Shown here piece after piece: positions 43,644 through 51,948 of a stretch of 64,000 bases of DNA. Both the position numbers and the translations under genes were made by a program. The notes below the pieces were generated by a model, which saw only the letters and a program-made list of their open reading frames with translations, did not search any database and was not told the DNA's origin. The stretch's first letter is position 1. Each line of letters begins with the position of its first letter. The DNA lies in the NCBI RefSeq assembly GCF_011753055.1, contig NZ_VWWJ01000008.1, positions 186,001 to 250,000 on the forward strand, given 5' to 3'. This stretch comes from Burkholderia sp. Ax-1719. Lineage in GTDB: Bacteria; Pseudomonadota; Gammaproteobacteria; Burkholderiales; Burkholderiaceae.

Positions 43644-45209
43644 ATGATCAAGCAAGCGCTCATCTCCGTTTCCGACAAGTCAGGCATCGTCGACTTCGCG
43701 AAATCGCTGTCGGACCTCGGCGTCAAGATCCTCTCGACCGGCGGCACCGCGAAACTGCTCGCGGACGCGGGCCTTCCCGTTACCGAAGTGGCCGATTACA
43801 CCGGCTTCCCGGAAATGCTCGATGGGCGCGTGAAGACGCTGCATCCGAAGGTTCACGGCGGCATCCTCGCCCGCCGCGACCTGCCGGAACACATGGCCGC
43901 GCTCGACAAGCACGACATCCCGACGATCGATCTGCTGGTCGTGAACCTCTACCCGTTCGTCCAGACGATCTCGAAGGAAGAGTGCTCGCTGGAAGACGCG
44001 ATCGAGAACATCGACATCGGCGGCCCGACGATGCTGCGCTCGGCAGCGAAGAACCATCGTGACGTGACGGTCGTGGTCGACCCGACCGACTACGCGAAGG
44101 TGCTCGAAGAGATGCGCGCAAACAGCAACAACGTCGGCTACGCGACCAACTTCCGCCTGGCCACCAAGGTGTTCGCGCACACCGCGCAGTACGACGGCGC
44201 GATCACGAACTACCTGACGAGCCTGACCGAAGCGCTTGAGCACAAGTCGCGCAACGCCTTCCCGGCGACGCTGAACCTGGCGTTCGACAAGGTGCAGGAT
44301 CTGCGTTACGGCGAAAACCCGCACCAGAGCGCTGCGTTCTACCGCGATCTGGCCTCGCCCGCTGGCGCACTTGCGAACTACAAGCAGCTGCAAGGCAAGG
44401 AACTCTCGTACAACAACATCGCGGATTCCGACGCGGCGTGGGAATGCGTCAAGACTTTCGACGTGCCGGCCTGTGTGATCGTCAAGCACGCGAATCCGTG
44501 CGGCGTGGCAGTCGGCAAGGACGCGCTCGAATCGTATTCGAAGGCGTTCCAGACCGACCCGACCTCGGCGTTCGGCGGCATCATCGCCTTCAACCGCGAA
44601 GTGGACGAAGCCGCGGCGCAAGCCGTGTCGAAGCAGTTCGTCGAAGTGCTGATCGCGCCGTCGTTCTCGGATGCGGCCAAGGCCGTGTTCGCGGCGAAGC
44701 AGAACGTGCGTCTGCTCGAAATCGCGCTGGGCGAAGGCCATAACGCGTTCGATCTGAAGCGCGTGGGCGGCGGTCTGCTGGTGCAATCGCTCGACTCGAA
44801 GAACGTGCAGCCGCACGAACTGCGCGTCGTGACGAAGCGTCACCCGACGCCGAAGGAAATGGACGATCTGCTGTTCGCATGGCGCGTCGCGAAGTTCGTG
44901 AAGTCGAACGCGATCGTGTTCTGCGCGGACGGCATGACGATGGGCGTGGGCGCGGGCCAGATGAGCCGCGTGGATTCGGCGCGCATCGCCAGCATCAAGG
45001 CTGAGAACGCGGGTCTGAAGCTGGCCGGTTCGGCAGTGGCGTCGGATGCGTTCTTCCCGTTCCGCGACGGTCTGGACGTGGTGGTCAACGCAGGCGCGAC
45101 CTGCGTGATCCAGCCGGGCGGCTCGATGCGCGACGACGAAGTGATCGCCGCCGCCGACGAGCACAACATCGCCATGGTGATGACGGGCATCCGCCACTTC
45201 CGTCACTAA
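43644..45209 (+). CDS. purH: Bifunctional AICAR transformylase / IMP cyclohydrolase PurH
   Basis: Catalyses the last two steps of IMP synthesis. ATG 43644 (MIKQALISVSDKSGIVDFAK) gives 521 residues. The N-terminal MGS-like cyclohydrolase domain (about 1-190: LSTGGTAKLL, GRVKTLHPKVHGGIL) is followed by the transformylase domain (DLRYGENPHQSAAFY, IVKHANPCGVAVG, SDAFFPFRDG). It starts 73 bases after fis and might be read through from the dusB-fis promoter. Confidence 0.97.
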   Translation: MIKQALISVSDKSGIVDFAKSLSDLGVKILSTGGTAKLLADAGLPVTEVADYTGFPEMLDGRVKTLHPKVHGGILARRDLPEHMAALDKHDIPTIDLLVVNLYPFVQTISKEECSLEDAIENIDIGGPTMLRSAAKNHRDVTVVVDPTDYAKVLEEMRANSNNVGYATNFRLATKVFAHTAQYDGAITNYLTSLTEALEHKSRNAFPATLNLAFDKVQDLRYGENPHQSAAFYRDLASPAGALANYKQLQGKELSYNNIADSDAAWECVKTFDVPACVIVKHANPCGVAVGKDALESYSKAFQTDPTSAFGGIIAFNREVDEAAAQAVSKQFVEVLIAPSFSDAAKAVFAAKQNVRLLEIALGEGHNAFDLKRVGGGLLVQSLDSKNVQPHELRVVTKRHPTPKEMDDLLFAWRVAKFVKSNAIVFCADGMTMGVGAGQMSRVDSARIASIKAENAGLKLAGSAVASDAFFPFRDGLDVVVNAGATCVIQPGGSMRDDEVIAAADEHNIAMVMTGIRHFRH

Positions 45210-45245
45210 ACTGACGTTCGCTGCCTCCTGCTGAGTACGCCACTA

Positions 45246-45761
45246 ATGCGAAAGACAACACGTGCGTTTGAGCTTGTAACCGGTCTCGCCATCCTCTATG
45301 GCGCGACTGCCCATGCGGGCACTGACGCCGTACCGCAATGGATCAAGGCAGAGGCAGCCGTCGACGGCGCGGGCACGATTTATCTGAGCCCGCGCTTCAC
45401 TGAGAAAAGCGGTACCTTCGCCGCGACGCCCGAATCGATCACCGACACGCGCACCAGCATCGACGGCACCTTTCTGGTGGGCACCTGGCGCATGCAGGGC
45501 ACGCCTGGCGCTCCCGCCCTCAAAGGTATGCAAGGCGAGCACTACGACGAAATGATCACGACCGAGCTGATCGATTGTGCCAACGGTTTCGGGGGCACGC
45601 TACGCACCGTCGAGAAACTCCGCGGCAAGGTCGTTCGCGACGACATCACGGCCGATAAGGACATCATGATGGTTCAGACGTCCATGGTCACGGTCGACAC
45701 GCAGCTCTGCGAACTGCATACCGGGAAGGTGCGCTCAAAACTGCAAGGCGCCAGCCGCTGA
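45246..45761 (+). CDS. Secreted protein of unknown function
   Basis: 171-residue precursor with a signal peptide (about 1-24, ...GATAHAG). The mature part starts PQWIKAEAAVDGAGTIYLSP and contains SIDGTFLVGTWRMQGTP, YDEMITTELIDCANG and GKVVRDDITADKD. Two cysteines (in IDCANG and LCELHTG) could form a disulfide. The W...DG.GTIYL...EIDC-like pattern resembles surface-adhesin-E-type small secreted proteins, a weak guess. It lies between purH and ruvC with no clear ribosome binding site. Confidence 0.65.
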   Translation: MRKTTRAFELVTGLAILYGATAHAGTDAVPQWIKAEAAVDGAGTIYLSPRFTEKSGTFAATPESITDTRTSIDGTFLVGTWRMQGTPGAPALKGMQGEHYDEMITTELIDCANGFGGTLRTVEKLRGKVVRDDITADKDIMMVQTSMVTVDTQLCELHTGKVRSKLQGASR

Positions 45762-45818
45762 CGCACCGTGTGCCGTTCGTTGTACCATCACAGGCACACT
45801 GGTTTTCCCCCGTATTTC

Positions 45819-46361
45819 ATGAGAATTCTCGGCATCGACCCCGGCTTGCGCGTGACCGGCTTCGGCGTGATCGAACGTCACGGCCATCAGCTCACGTATG
45901 TCACAAGCGGCGTCATCCGTACCGCCGATGCCGATCTGCCCTCGCGTCTGGGCACCATCTTCGAGGGCGTGTCCACGCTGATCCGCCAGCATGCGCCCGA
46001 TCAGGCCGCGATCGAAAAGGTCTTCGTCAACGTCAATCCGCAATCGACGCTGCTGCTCGGCCAGGCGCGCGGCGCAGCTATCTGCGGGCTGGTGTCGGGC
46101 GGCGTGCCGGTGGCCGAGTACACCGCGCTGCAACTGAAGCAGGCCGTGGTGGGCTATGGACGCGCGACCAAGGAACAGATGCAGCAGATGGTCGTGCGCC
46201 TGCTGTGCCTCACCGGCATGCCCGGCACCGACGCCGCCGACGCGCTCGGCATGGCGATCTGCCACGCCCATAGCGGCGATACGCTCGCCACGCTCGGCGG
46301 TCTTGCTCCGGCGCTGGCGAAGAAAGGCGTGCGCGTGCGGCGCGGACGGCTTATCGGCTAG
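45819..46361 (+). CDS. ruvC: Holliday junction resolvase RuvC
   Basis: Dimeric endonuclease that cuts four-way junctions. ATG 45819 (MRILGIDPGLRVTGFGVIER) gives 180 residues. The four catalytic acids are Asp7, Glu66, Asp139 and Asp142, matching Asp7/Glu66/Asp138/Asp141 of E. coli, plus NPQSTLLLGQARG for DNA binding. It is followed by ruvA and ruvB in the same direction. Confidence 0.97.
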   Translation: MRILGIDPGLRVTGFGVIERHGHQLTYVTSGVIRTADADLPSRLGTIFEGVSTLIRQHAPDQAAIEKVFVNVNPQSTLLLGQARGAAICGLVSGGVPVAEYTALQLKQAVVGYGRATKEQMQQMVVRLLCLTGMPGTDAADALGMAICHAHSGDTLATLGGLAPALAKKGVRVRRGRLIG

Positions 46362-46415
46362 TAGCGGTTTCAGCGCGTTAGCCGTTTGGCCAGCTTCCGG
46401 CGCAGCGCGCTGCGC

Positions 46416-46421
46416 TACACT
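46416..46421 (+). promoter_or_regulatory. Possible -10 for ruvA
   Basis: TACACT stands 29 bases ahead of the ruvA ATG in the 89-base ruvC-ruvA gap. No -35 match; tentative. Confidence 0.25.
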
Positions 46422-46450
46422 CTCCGCTTTCTCATTTCGTTGAAGCTGCC

Positions 46451-47032
46451 ATGATCGGTCGCATTGCCGGCGTATTGCTGGAAAAGAACCCGCCGCACCT
46501 GCTCATCGACTGCAACGGCGTCGGTTACGAAGTCGACGTGCCGATGAGCACGTTCTACAACCTGCCCGGCTGCGGCGAGCGCGTCGTGCTGCTCACGCAG
46601 ATGATCGTGCGCGAGGACGCGCATCTGCTGTTCGGTTTCGCCACCATCGAAGAACGCGCGACGTTCCGCGAGCTGCTCAAGATCACCGGCATCGGCGCAC
46701 GCATGGCGCTGGCGATCCTCTCGGGCATGAGCGTGGGCGATCTCTCGCAGGCCATCACGATGCAGGATTCGGCGCGCCTCACGCGCGTGCCGGGCATCGG
46801 CAAGAAGACGGCCGAGCGTCTGCTGCTCGAACTCAAGGGCAAGCTCGGGGCGGATCTGGGCGCGATGGCCGCGGCCGCGTCGCCTTCGGATCACGCGAAC
46901 GACATTCTCAATGCGCTGCTCGCGCTGGGTTATTCGGAGAAAGAAGCGCTCGCCGCCATCAAGAACGTGCCGGCCGGCACGGGCGTTTCCGATGGCATCA
47001 AGGCTGCGCTGAAGGCACTGTCCAAAGCGTAA
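46451..47032 (+). CDS. ruvA: Holliday junction branch-migration protein RuvA
   Basis: 193-residue tetramer-forming protein that holds the junction for RuvB. Domains in order: OB-fold (1-65, MIGRIAGVLLEKNPPHLLID), two helix-hairpin-helix motifs (LLKITGIGARMALAIL and LTRVPGIGKKTAERLLLEL), and the C-terminal domain that contacts RuvB (LLALGYSEKEALAAIKNV). Confidence 0.97.
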   Translation: MIGRIAGVLLEKNPPHLLIDCNGVGYEVDVPMSTFYNLPGCGERVVLLTQMIVREDAHLLFGFATIEERATFRELLKITGIGARMALAILSGMSVGDLSQAITMQDSARLTRVPGIGKKTAERLLLELKGKLGADLGAMAAAASPSDHANDILNALLALGYSEKEALAAIKNVPAGTGVSDGIKAALKALSKA

Positions 47033-47164
47033 TTTGTACGCGAATGACTGGGCGCGAACGCTACGCGCCTGGTGCATTCGCGCATTGTCTGGCTGTTAGT
47101 TGCAACGGCTTTCAGCCCCACTCGCGCGGCTGGAAACGCGGCGTCCTGCGCGCCAGGTGCGCGG

Positions 47165-47170
47165 TACAAT
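47165..47170 (+). promoter_or_regulatory. -10 box immediately before ruvB
   Basis: TACAAT ends six bases before ATG 47177, so a transcript would start at or beside the start codon. No convincing -35. Confidence 0.4.
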
Positions 47171-47176
47171 CGCTGC

Positions 47177-48262
47177 ATGATCGAAACCGACAAACTCGCC
47201 GCGAATCGCGCATCGGACGCCGCCCCCAGCCGCGTCATTGCGCCCACGCCCGCCTCGTCCGGCGAAGAAGCGTTCGAGCGCGCCTTGCGGCCGCGCCAGC
47301 TCGACGAATACGTCGGCCAGGAAAAGGTGCGCGGCCAGCTCGAAATCTTTATCGAAGCCGCCAAACGCCGCTCCGAACCGCTCGACCACGTGCTGCTGTT
47401 CGGCCCGCCGGGTCTGGGCAAGACCACGCTTGCGCACATCATCGCGCGCGAAATGGGGGTCAGCCTGCGGCAGACGTCGGGCCCCGTGCTCGAACGCGCG
47501 GGCGATCTCGCCGCGCTGCTCACCAATCTCGAAGCCAACGACGTGCTGTTCATCGACGAAATCCATCGGCTTTCGCCGGTCGTCGAGGAAATCCTGTACC
47601 CGGCGCTTGAGGATTATCAGATCGACATCATGATCGGCGAAGGGCCGGCTGCGCGCAGCGTGAAGCTCGATCTGCAGCCGTTCACGCTGGTCGGCGCGAC
47701 CACCCGCGCGGGCATGCTCACCAACCCGCTGCGCGACCGCTTCGGCATCGTGTCGCGGCTGGAGTTCTACAACGCGGGCGAACTCTCGCGCATCGTGCAA
47801 CGCTCCGCGGCGCTGCTGGGCGCGCAGATCGACCCGCACGGCGCGCTGGAAATCGCGCGTCGTTCGCGCGGCACGCCGCGTATCGCCAACCGCCTGCTGC
47901 GCCGCGTGCGCGATTACGCCGAAGTGAAAGCCGACGGCAACATCACCGCACAAGTGGCCGATGCCGCGCTGCGCATGCTCGACGTCGATCCGGTCGGCTT
48001 CGATCTGATGGACCGCAAGCTGCTCGAAGCGATCCTGTACAAGTTCGACGGCGGCCCGGTGGGCGTCGATAACCTCGCCGCCGCGATCGGCGAAGAGCGC
48101 GACACCATCGAAGACGTGCTGGAGCCGTATCTGATCCAGCAGGGCTTCCTGCAGCGCACGCCGCGCGGCCGCGTGGCCACGCAGATGACCTACCGCCACT
48201 TCGGCCTCACCGTCCCCGACGACGCCTCCAAGGGCGGCGACTGGGACCCGAACGAGGCGTAA
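47177..48262 (+). CDS. ruvB: Holliday junction helicase RuvB
   Basis: AAA+ motor that drives branch migration. ATG 47177 gives 361 residues, about 25 more than E. coli at the N-terminus (an Ala/Ser/Pro-rich lead-in before ALRPRQLDEYVGQ). Walker A LLFGPPGLGKTTLAH, Walker B VLFIDEIHRLS, sensor 1 LVGATTRAGML and the C-terminal winged helix (IQQGFLQRTPRGRVAT) are intact. The 144-base gap from ruvA ends in a TACAAT, so ruvB may have its own promoter. Confidence 0.97.
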   Translation: MIETDKLAANRASDAAPSRVIAPTPASSGEEAFERALRPRQLDEYVGQEKVRGQLEIFIEAAKRRSEPLDHVLLFGPPGLGKTTLAHIIAREMGVSLRQTSGPVLERAGDLAALLTNLEANDVLFIDEIHRLSPVVEEILYPALEDYQIDIMIGEGPAARSVKLDLQPFTLVGATTRAGMLTNPLRDRFGIVSRLEFYNAGELSRIVQRSAALLGAQIDPHGALEIARRSRGTPRIANRLLRRVRDYAEVKADGNITAQVADAALRMLDVDPVGFDLMDRKLLEAILYKFDGGPVGVDNLAAAIGEERDTIEDVLEPYLIQQGFLQRTPRGRVATQMTYRHFGLTVPDDASKGGDWDPNEA

Positions 48263-48285
48263 GCCGCAGCGCGGGCACAGCCATC

Positions 48286-49230
48286 ATGTCCGATCACGCA
48301 GGCCGCCGCCACGACGCGCCCGAGCCGAAAGGTTTCGCGGCCCAGTTCGCGCAGCGCCTGCGCATGACGCTCGCCGAAAGCATCACGCACCTCACCACGG
48401 GCAGCGGCCCGAAGCTCGACTATTCGAATCCGCCGGGCGACCCGGGCCTGTTCGGGCCTGATGCGATCTGCTGGAAAGTTCACGCCGATTTCGCGGGGAT
48501 GATGGCGGGCGGCATCAGCGCGTTGCTGCTCCAGGCGCTGCATCCGCTGGCGCTCGCGGGCGTGTGGGACCATTCGACCTTCCGCACCGATATTCTCGGC
48601 CGCTTGCGCCGCACCGCGACCTTCATCGCGGGCACGACTTACGGCAGCCGCGCCGATGCGCTCGCGCTGATCGAGCGCGTGAAAACCATCCACGAGAGCG
48701 TGACGGGCGCCGCGCCCGATGGCCGTCCATATCGCGCGAGCGATCCGGCCTTGCTCACGTGGGTTCACGTCGCCGAAGTGTCGAGCTTTCTGGCCGCGTA
48801 TCTGCGCTACGTGAATCCGTCGCTGCCGGGCACGTTACAGGACCAGTACTACGCCGAAGTCGCGCAGATCGCCCAGTTGCTCGGCGCGACCAGCGTGCCG
48901 CGCTCGCGCGCCGAAATCGCCGCTTACCTGCAGGCGATGCAGCCCGAACTGGTCGCCAGCGACCGCACCCGTGAAGTCGTGCGCGTGCTGATGGAAGCGC
49001 CTGCGCCACGCCCCGCCATGCGCCCCGCCGGTGCGCTGATGCGCCAGGCGGGCATCGACCTGTTGCCGCCGTTCGCGCAGGCGATGCTCGGCTTCGATCG
49101 CTTCGCGCTCGCACGTCGCAGTGTGGTGCAGCCCGGCATGCGCGCGGTTGCGCCGGTGCTGCGCTGGGCGCTGGTCAATGGCGTATCGAAACGCGCACGC
49201 CGCCGCGCCGCCATGCCGCCCTCCAAATGA
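48286..49230 (+). CDS. DUF2236 / MpaB-like oxygenase-family protein
   Basis: 314-residue protein of the DUF2236 family, which includes MpaB and the latex-clearing oxygenases. Conserved stretches: ADFAGMMAGGISALLLQALHP, GVWDHSTFRTDILGRLRRT, GRPYRASDPALLTWVHVAEV. His in LQALHP and in LLTWVH are candidate haem/metal ligands. The end is Arg-rich. It starts 23 bases after ruvB and so may be in that transcript, without an evident functional link. Substrate unknown. Confidence 0.82.
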   Translation: MSDHAGRRHDAPEPKGFAAQFAQRLRMTLAESITHLTTGSGPKLDYSNPPGDPGLFGPDAICWKVHADFAGMMAGGISALLLQALHPLALAGVWDHSTFRTDILGRLRRTATFIAGTTYGSRADALALIERVKTIHESVTGAAPDGRPYRASDPALLTWVHVAEVSSFLAAYLRYVNPSLPGTLQDQYYAEVAQIAQLLGATSVPRSRAEIAAYLQAMQPELVASDRTREVVRVLMEAPAPRPAMRPAGALMRQAGIDLLPPFAQAMLGFDRFALARRSVVQPGMRAVAPVLRWALVNGVSKRARRRAAMPPSK

Positions 49231-49240
49231 AGCAGCGATA

Positions 49241-49274
49241 AAAAAACGGCCAGCCGCTTGCGCGCGCTGGCCGT
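49241..49274 (-). terminator. Terminator after the LivK-type gene
   Basis: Stem ACGGCCAGC (49246-49254) / GCTGGCCGT (49266-49274). On the minus strand it is followed by T6, so it ends the substrate-binding protein transcript; on plus it follows the DUF2236 gene without a T run. Confidence 0.8.
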
Positions 49275-49301
49275 CTGGTTTGCAGCGTCGATGGACGCTG
49301 C

Positions 49302-50447
49302 TTACATCTTCACCACGTCGAGCAGCGACTTCTTGCCCGCCTTGTAGTTGTAGAGCGAGATCACGCCGTGCTTGAGATCGCCCTTCGAATCGAACACCGT
49401 TTCGCCGATCACGCCCTTGTAGTCGGTGCTCGGGATTTCGGCGAGCACCTTCGCGTGGTCGGTCGAGTTCGCGCGCTTCATCGCATCGACGACGATGTAC
49501 ACGGCGTCATAGGTGAACGGCGCATCGAATTCGACCGGATGGCCAAAGCGCTTCGTGTACTTCGCGGAGAACGCCGCGCCGCCGTCCATACGTTCGAGCG
49601 CCATGCCAGCCTGCGAGCAGACGATATTGTCCGATGCCGTGCCCGCGAGCTGCGCGAGGCTTTCCGTGCAGACGCCGTCGCCCGCCAGCACCTTGGCGCG
49701 CAGGCCCAGCTGCTTCGCCTGCTTGGCGAACGGACCGCCGGTGGCGTCCATGCCGCCGTACATGATCGCGTCGGGGTTTTCGCCCTTGATCTTGGTGAGA
49801 ATCGCGCGGAAATCGACGGCCTTGTCGTTGGTCGCGTCGTGCGAGACGACCTTCAGGCCGAGCGACTTCGCGGTCTTTTCGAATTCGTTCGCGAGGCCCT
49901 GACCGTAAGCGGTCGAGTCGTCGACCACGGCAACGGTCTTCACGTTCAGGCTCTTTGCCGCGTAGTTCGCGAGCGCCGGGCCTTGCTGCGCATCGGTCGC
50001 GACGACGCGATACGTCGTCTTGAAGTTCTGCTGCGTGTACGACGGATTCGTCGACGACGGCGAAATCTGCACGATGCCCGCATCGCTATAGATCTTCGAA
50101 GCCGGAATCGACGCGCCCGAATTCAGATGGCCGATCACCGCCACGACCTTGTCGTCGACGAGCTTCTGCGCGACCTGGGTCGCCTGGCGCGGGTCAGCGG
50201 CGTCGTCCTGCGCGTCGAGCGCGAGCGTGACCTTCTGGCCGTTGATCGTGAGGCCCTTCGCGTTGATTTCTTCGACGGCGAGGCGCGCGCCGTTTTCGTT
50301 GTCCTTGCCGAGGTGGGCCGAACCGCCCGTGAGCGGACCGACATGACCGATCTTGACGACCTGATCCGCGGACGCATTCGCGCACATCGCGCCGAACGCC
50401 AGCACGGCGGCGCTCACCGGCAACAGCTTGTGAAGCTTGAACGTCAT
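49302..50447 (-). CDS. livK: Branched-chain amino acid ABC transporter substrate-binding protein
   Basis: Periplasmic binding protein of the Leu/Ile/Val type, 381 residues from ATG 50447, which AGGAG precedes. Signal peptide to about residue 27 (CANASA|DQVVKIGHVGPLTG). Type I periplasmic-binding fold features: AHLGKDNENGARLAVEEIN, VVAVIGHLNSGASIPASKI, ISPSSTNP. The permease and ATPase genes are not adjacent, as is common in this group. Ligand range is inferred from family only. Confidence 0.9.
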   Translation of the reverse strand: MTFKLHKLLPVSAAVLAFGAMCANASADQVVKIGHVGPLTGGSAHLGKDNENGARLAVEEINAKGLTINGQKVTLALDAQDDAADPRQATQVAQKLVDDKVVAVIGHLNSGASIPASKIYSDAGIVQISPSSTNPSYTQQNFKTTYRVVATDAQQGPALANYAAKSLNVKTVAVVDDSTAYGQGLANEFEKTAKSLGLKVVSHDATNDKAVDFRAILTKIKGENPDAIMYGGMDATGGPFAKQAKQLGLRAKVLAGDGVCTESLAQLAGTASDNIVCSQAGMALERMDGGAAFSAKYTKRFGHPVEFDAPFTYDAVYIVVDAMKRANSTDHAKVLAEIPSTDYKGVIGETVFDSKGDLKHGVISLYNYKAGKKSLLDVVKM

Positions 50448-50778
50448 TGAAAATCTCCTGCGTTTTTCTGTTACTCGTTCTGGAAACAGCTTTTTCGTTC
50501 TGCAACCCGAGGCTTCGTCACACCGCAAGCGCATGGTGCGCGCGCGTTCCTCTTCAACGCGCGGCCGGCGCACGCAGACGTCGAGAGTCGCTGCGAGGCC
50601 CCACCGGCGCGGCAAAGCGCAAAGGTCGGAGGAATGGTAGCAGGCAGGTTCGTTTGGCGGCTAGCAGTTGTGGCGCCGAAAACGTTGTGTGAGCAAACAG
50701 CAGGAAGGAGCTTGACGCGCGCGCCGGTCCCGGCATGGAACGCAGCGCGCGGCTAGATGGGGGTGAAACTACGGCGTG
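50448..50778. other. Intergenic region upstream of livK
   Basis: 331 bases between two minus-strand genes. Apart from the livK ribosome binding site I find no convincing promoter, terminator or small gene; the T-rich stretch around 50463-50500 is the likeliest promoter zone. Confidence 0.4.
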
Positions 50779-51462
50779 TTATCGGCCCGGTTCGGGCGTG
50801 CGCTTGAGGCCATCGTCGGCGCTTGCGGAAGGCAGATGCGAGACATCGCCCCAGGAGATCACGCGCGCTGTCATGTGCGAACCATCGCGCTCGACATCGA
50901 CCACGTTCACGCTCGTGTTGAGCAGCGGCCACGCACGCGGTGCGCCAAGATCAATGCCGTTGGCGAAGCGGTAGATGCAATCGAGCACGCCGCCGTGCGC
51001 CACGCACGCGATGCGCCCTTCGGGATGCTTCGCGAGAATCGGCTCCAGCGCATGCAGCACGCGGTGATAAAGCTCGCGTTGCGATTCGCCTTCGGGCGGC
51101 GCAAAGCCAGGATCGCGCGTTTGCCAATGCGCGTATTCGTCGGGAAAGCGTTCGGCGATCTGGTCGCTGTCGTGCCCCTGGAACGCGCCATAGTTGCGCT
51201 CGCGCAAGCCTTCGGTGAGTTGAACCGTGAGACCCAACGCCTGCGCGATGGGCTGCGCAGTTTGTTGCGCGCGCATCAGATCGCTCGACCAGATTGCATC
51301 GAGCCGTGCGCCTTCCTGCGCTTCACGCCTGAAACGCGCCCCCAGCAATGCGGCCTGTTCGACGCCGCTCGTTGCGAGCGGAATGTCGATATGCCCCTGG
51401 ATCCGCTTGATGCGGTTCCAGTCGGTTTCGCCGTGGCGGATGAAGAGAATCTGCGTCGTCAT
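50779..51462 (-). CDS. Histidine phosphatase (phosphoglycerate-mutase-like)
   Basis: 227-residue branch-1 histidine phosphatase. The phospho-acceptor motif is LFIRHGETDWN (Arg9-His10-Gly11-Glu12); the second catalytic His is in CVAHGGVLD, with Glu in LRERNYGAFQG. Such proteins are annotated Gpm2/CobC-like and are usually phosphatases, not glycolytic mutases. It ends the tyrS-dtd cluster, 15 bases after dtd. Confidence 0.88.
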   Translation of the reverse strand: MTTQILFIRHGETDWNRIKRIQGHIDIPLATSGVEQAALLGARFRREAQEGARLDAIWSSDLMRAQQTAQPIAQALGLTVQLTEGLRERNYGAFQGHDSDQIAERFPDEYAHWQTRDPGFAPPEGESQRELYHRVLHALEPILAKHPEGRIACVAHGGVLDCIYRFANGIDLGAPRAWPLLNTSVNVVDVERDGSHMTARVISWGDVSHLPSASADDGLKRTPEPGR

Positions 51463-51477
51463 GAATGCTCGCCTCGG

Positions 51478-51948
51478 TCAGTTACGCACTTGCAGCCAGA
51501 ACGTGACGGGCCCGTCGTTGACGAGCGACACCTGCATGTCCGCGCCGAATTCACCGGTCCCGACCGTGGGATGCTTCGCCCGTGCGGCGGCGACGAAGTA
51601 GTCGAACAGGCGTCGCCCTTCGTCGGGCGGCGCGGCCGGCGTGAAGCTCGGGCGCAGGCCGCTGTTGGTATCGGCCGCCAGCGTGAACTGCGACACCAGC
51701 AGCAAGCCGCCCGGCGTGCCGTTGCCGTCGATGTTCTGCACCGGCAGATTCATCTTGCCCGCCGCGTCGCTGAACACGCGATAGCCGAGCAGCTTGGCGA
51801 GGAGCTTGTCGGCGTTCGCTTCGGTGTCGCCGCGCTCCGCGCAGACGAGCGCGAGCAGCCCCTGGCCAATCTCGCCCGTCACGCGGTGCGTATCACCGTC
51901 GCGCACGCGCACGTCGGCGCGCAGCACGCGCTGGATCAGCGCGATCAT
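51478..51948 (-). CDS. dtd: D-aminoacyl-tRNA deacylase Dtd
   Basis: Homodimeric trans-editing enzyme that removes D-amino acids (and glycine) from mischarged tRNA. In 156 residues the defining motifs are SQFTLAADTNSG (the SQxTL active-site stretch) and NDGPVTFWLQ (the Gly-cisPro motif). ATG 51948 overlaps the tyrS stop by four bases. The pairing is sensible because TyrRS is known to charge D-tyrosine. Confidence 0.96.
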   Translation of the reverse strand: MIALIQRVLRADVRVRDGDTHRVTGEIGQGLLALVCAERGDTEANADKLLAKLLGYRVFSDAAGKMNLPVQNIDGNGTPGGLLLVSQFTLAADTNSGLRPSFTPAAPPDEGRRLFDYFVAAARAKHPTVGTGEFGADMQVSLVNDGPVTFWLQVRN

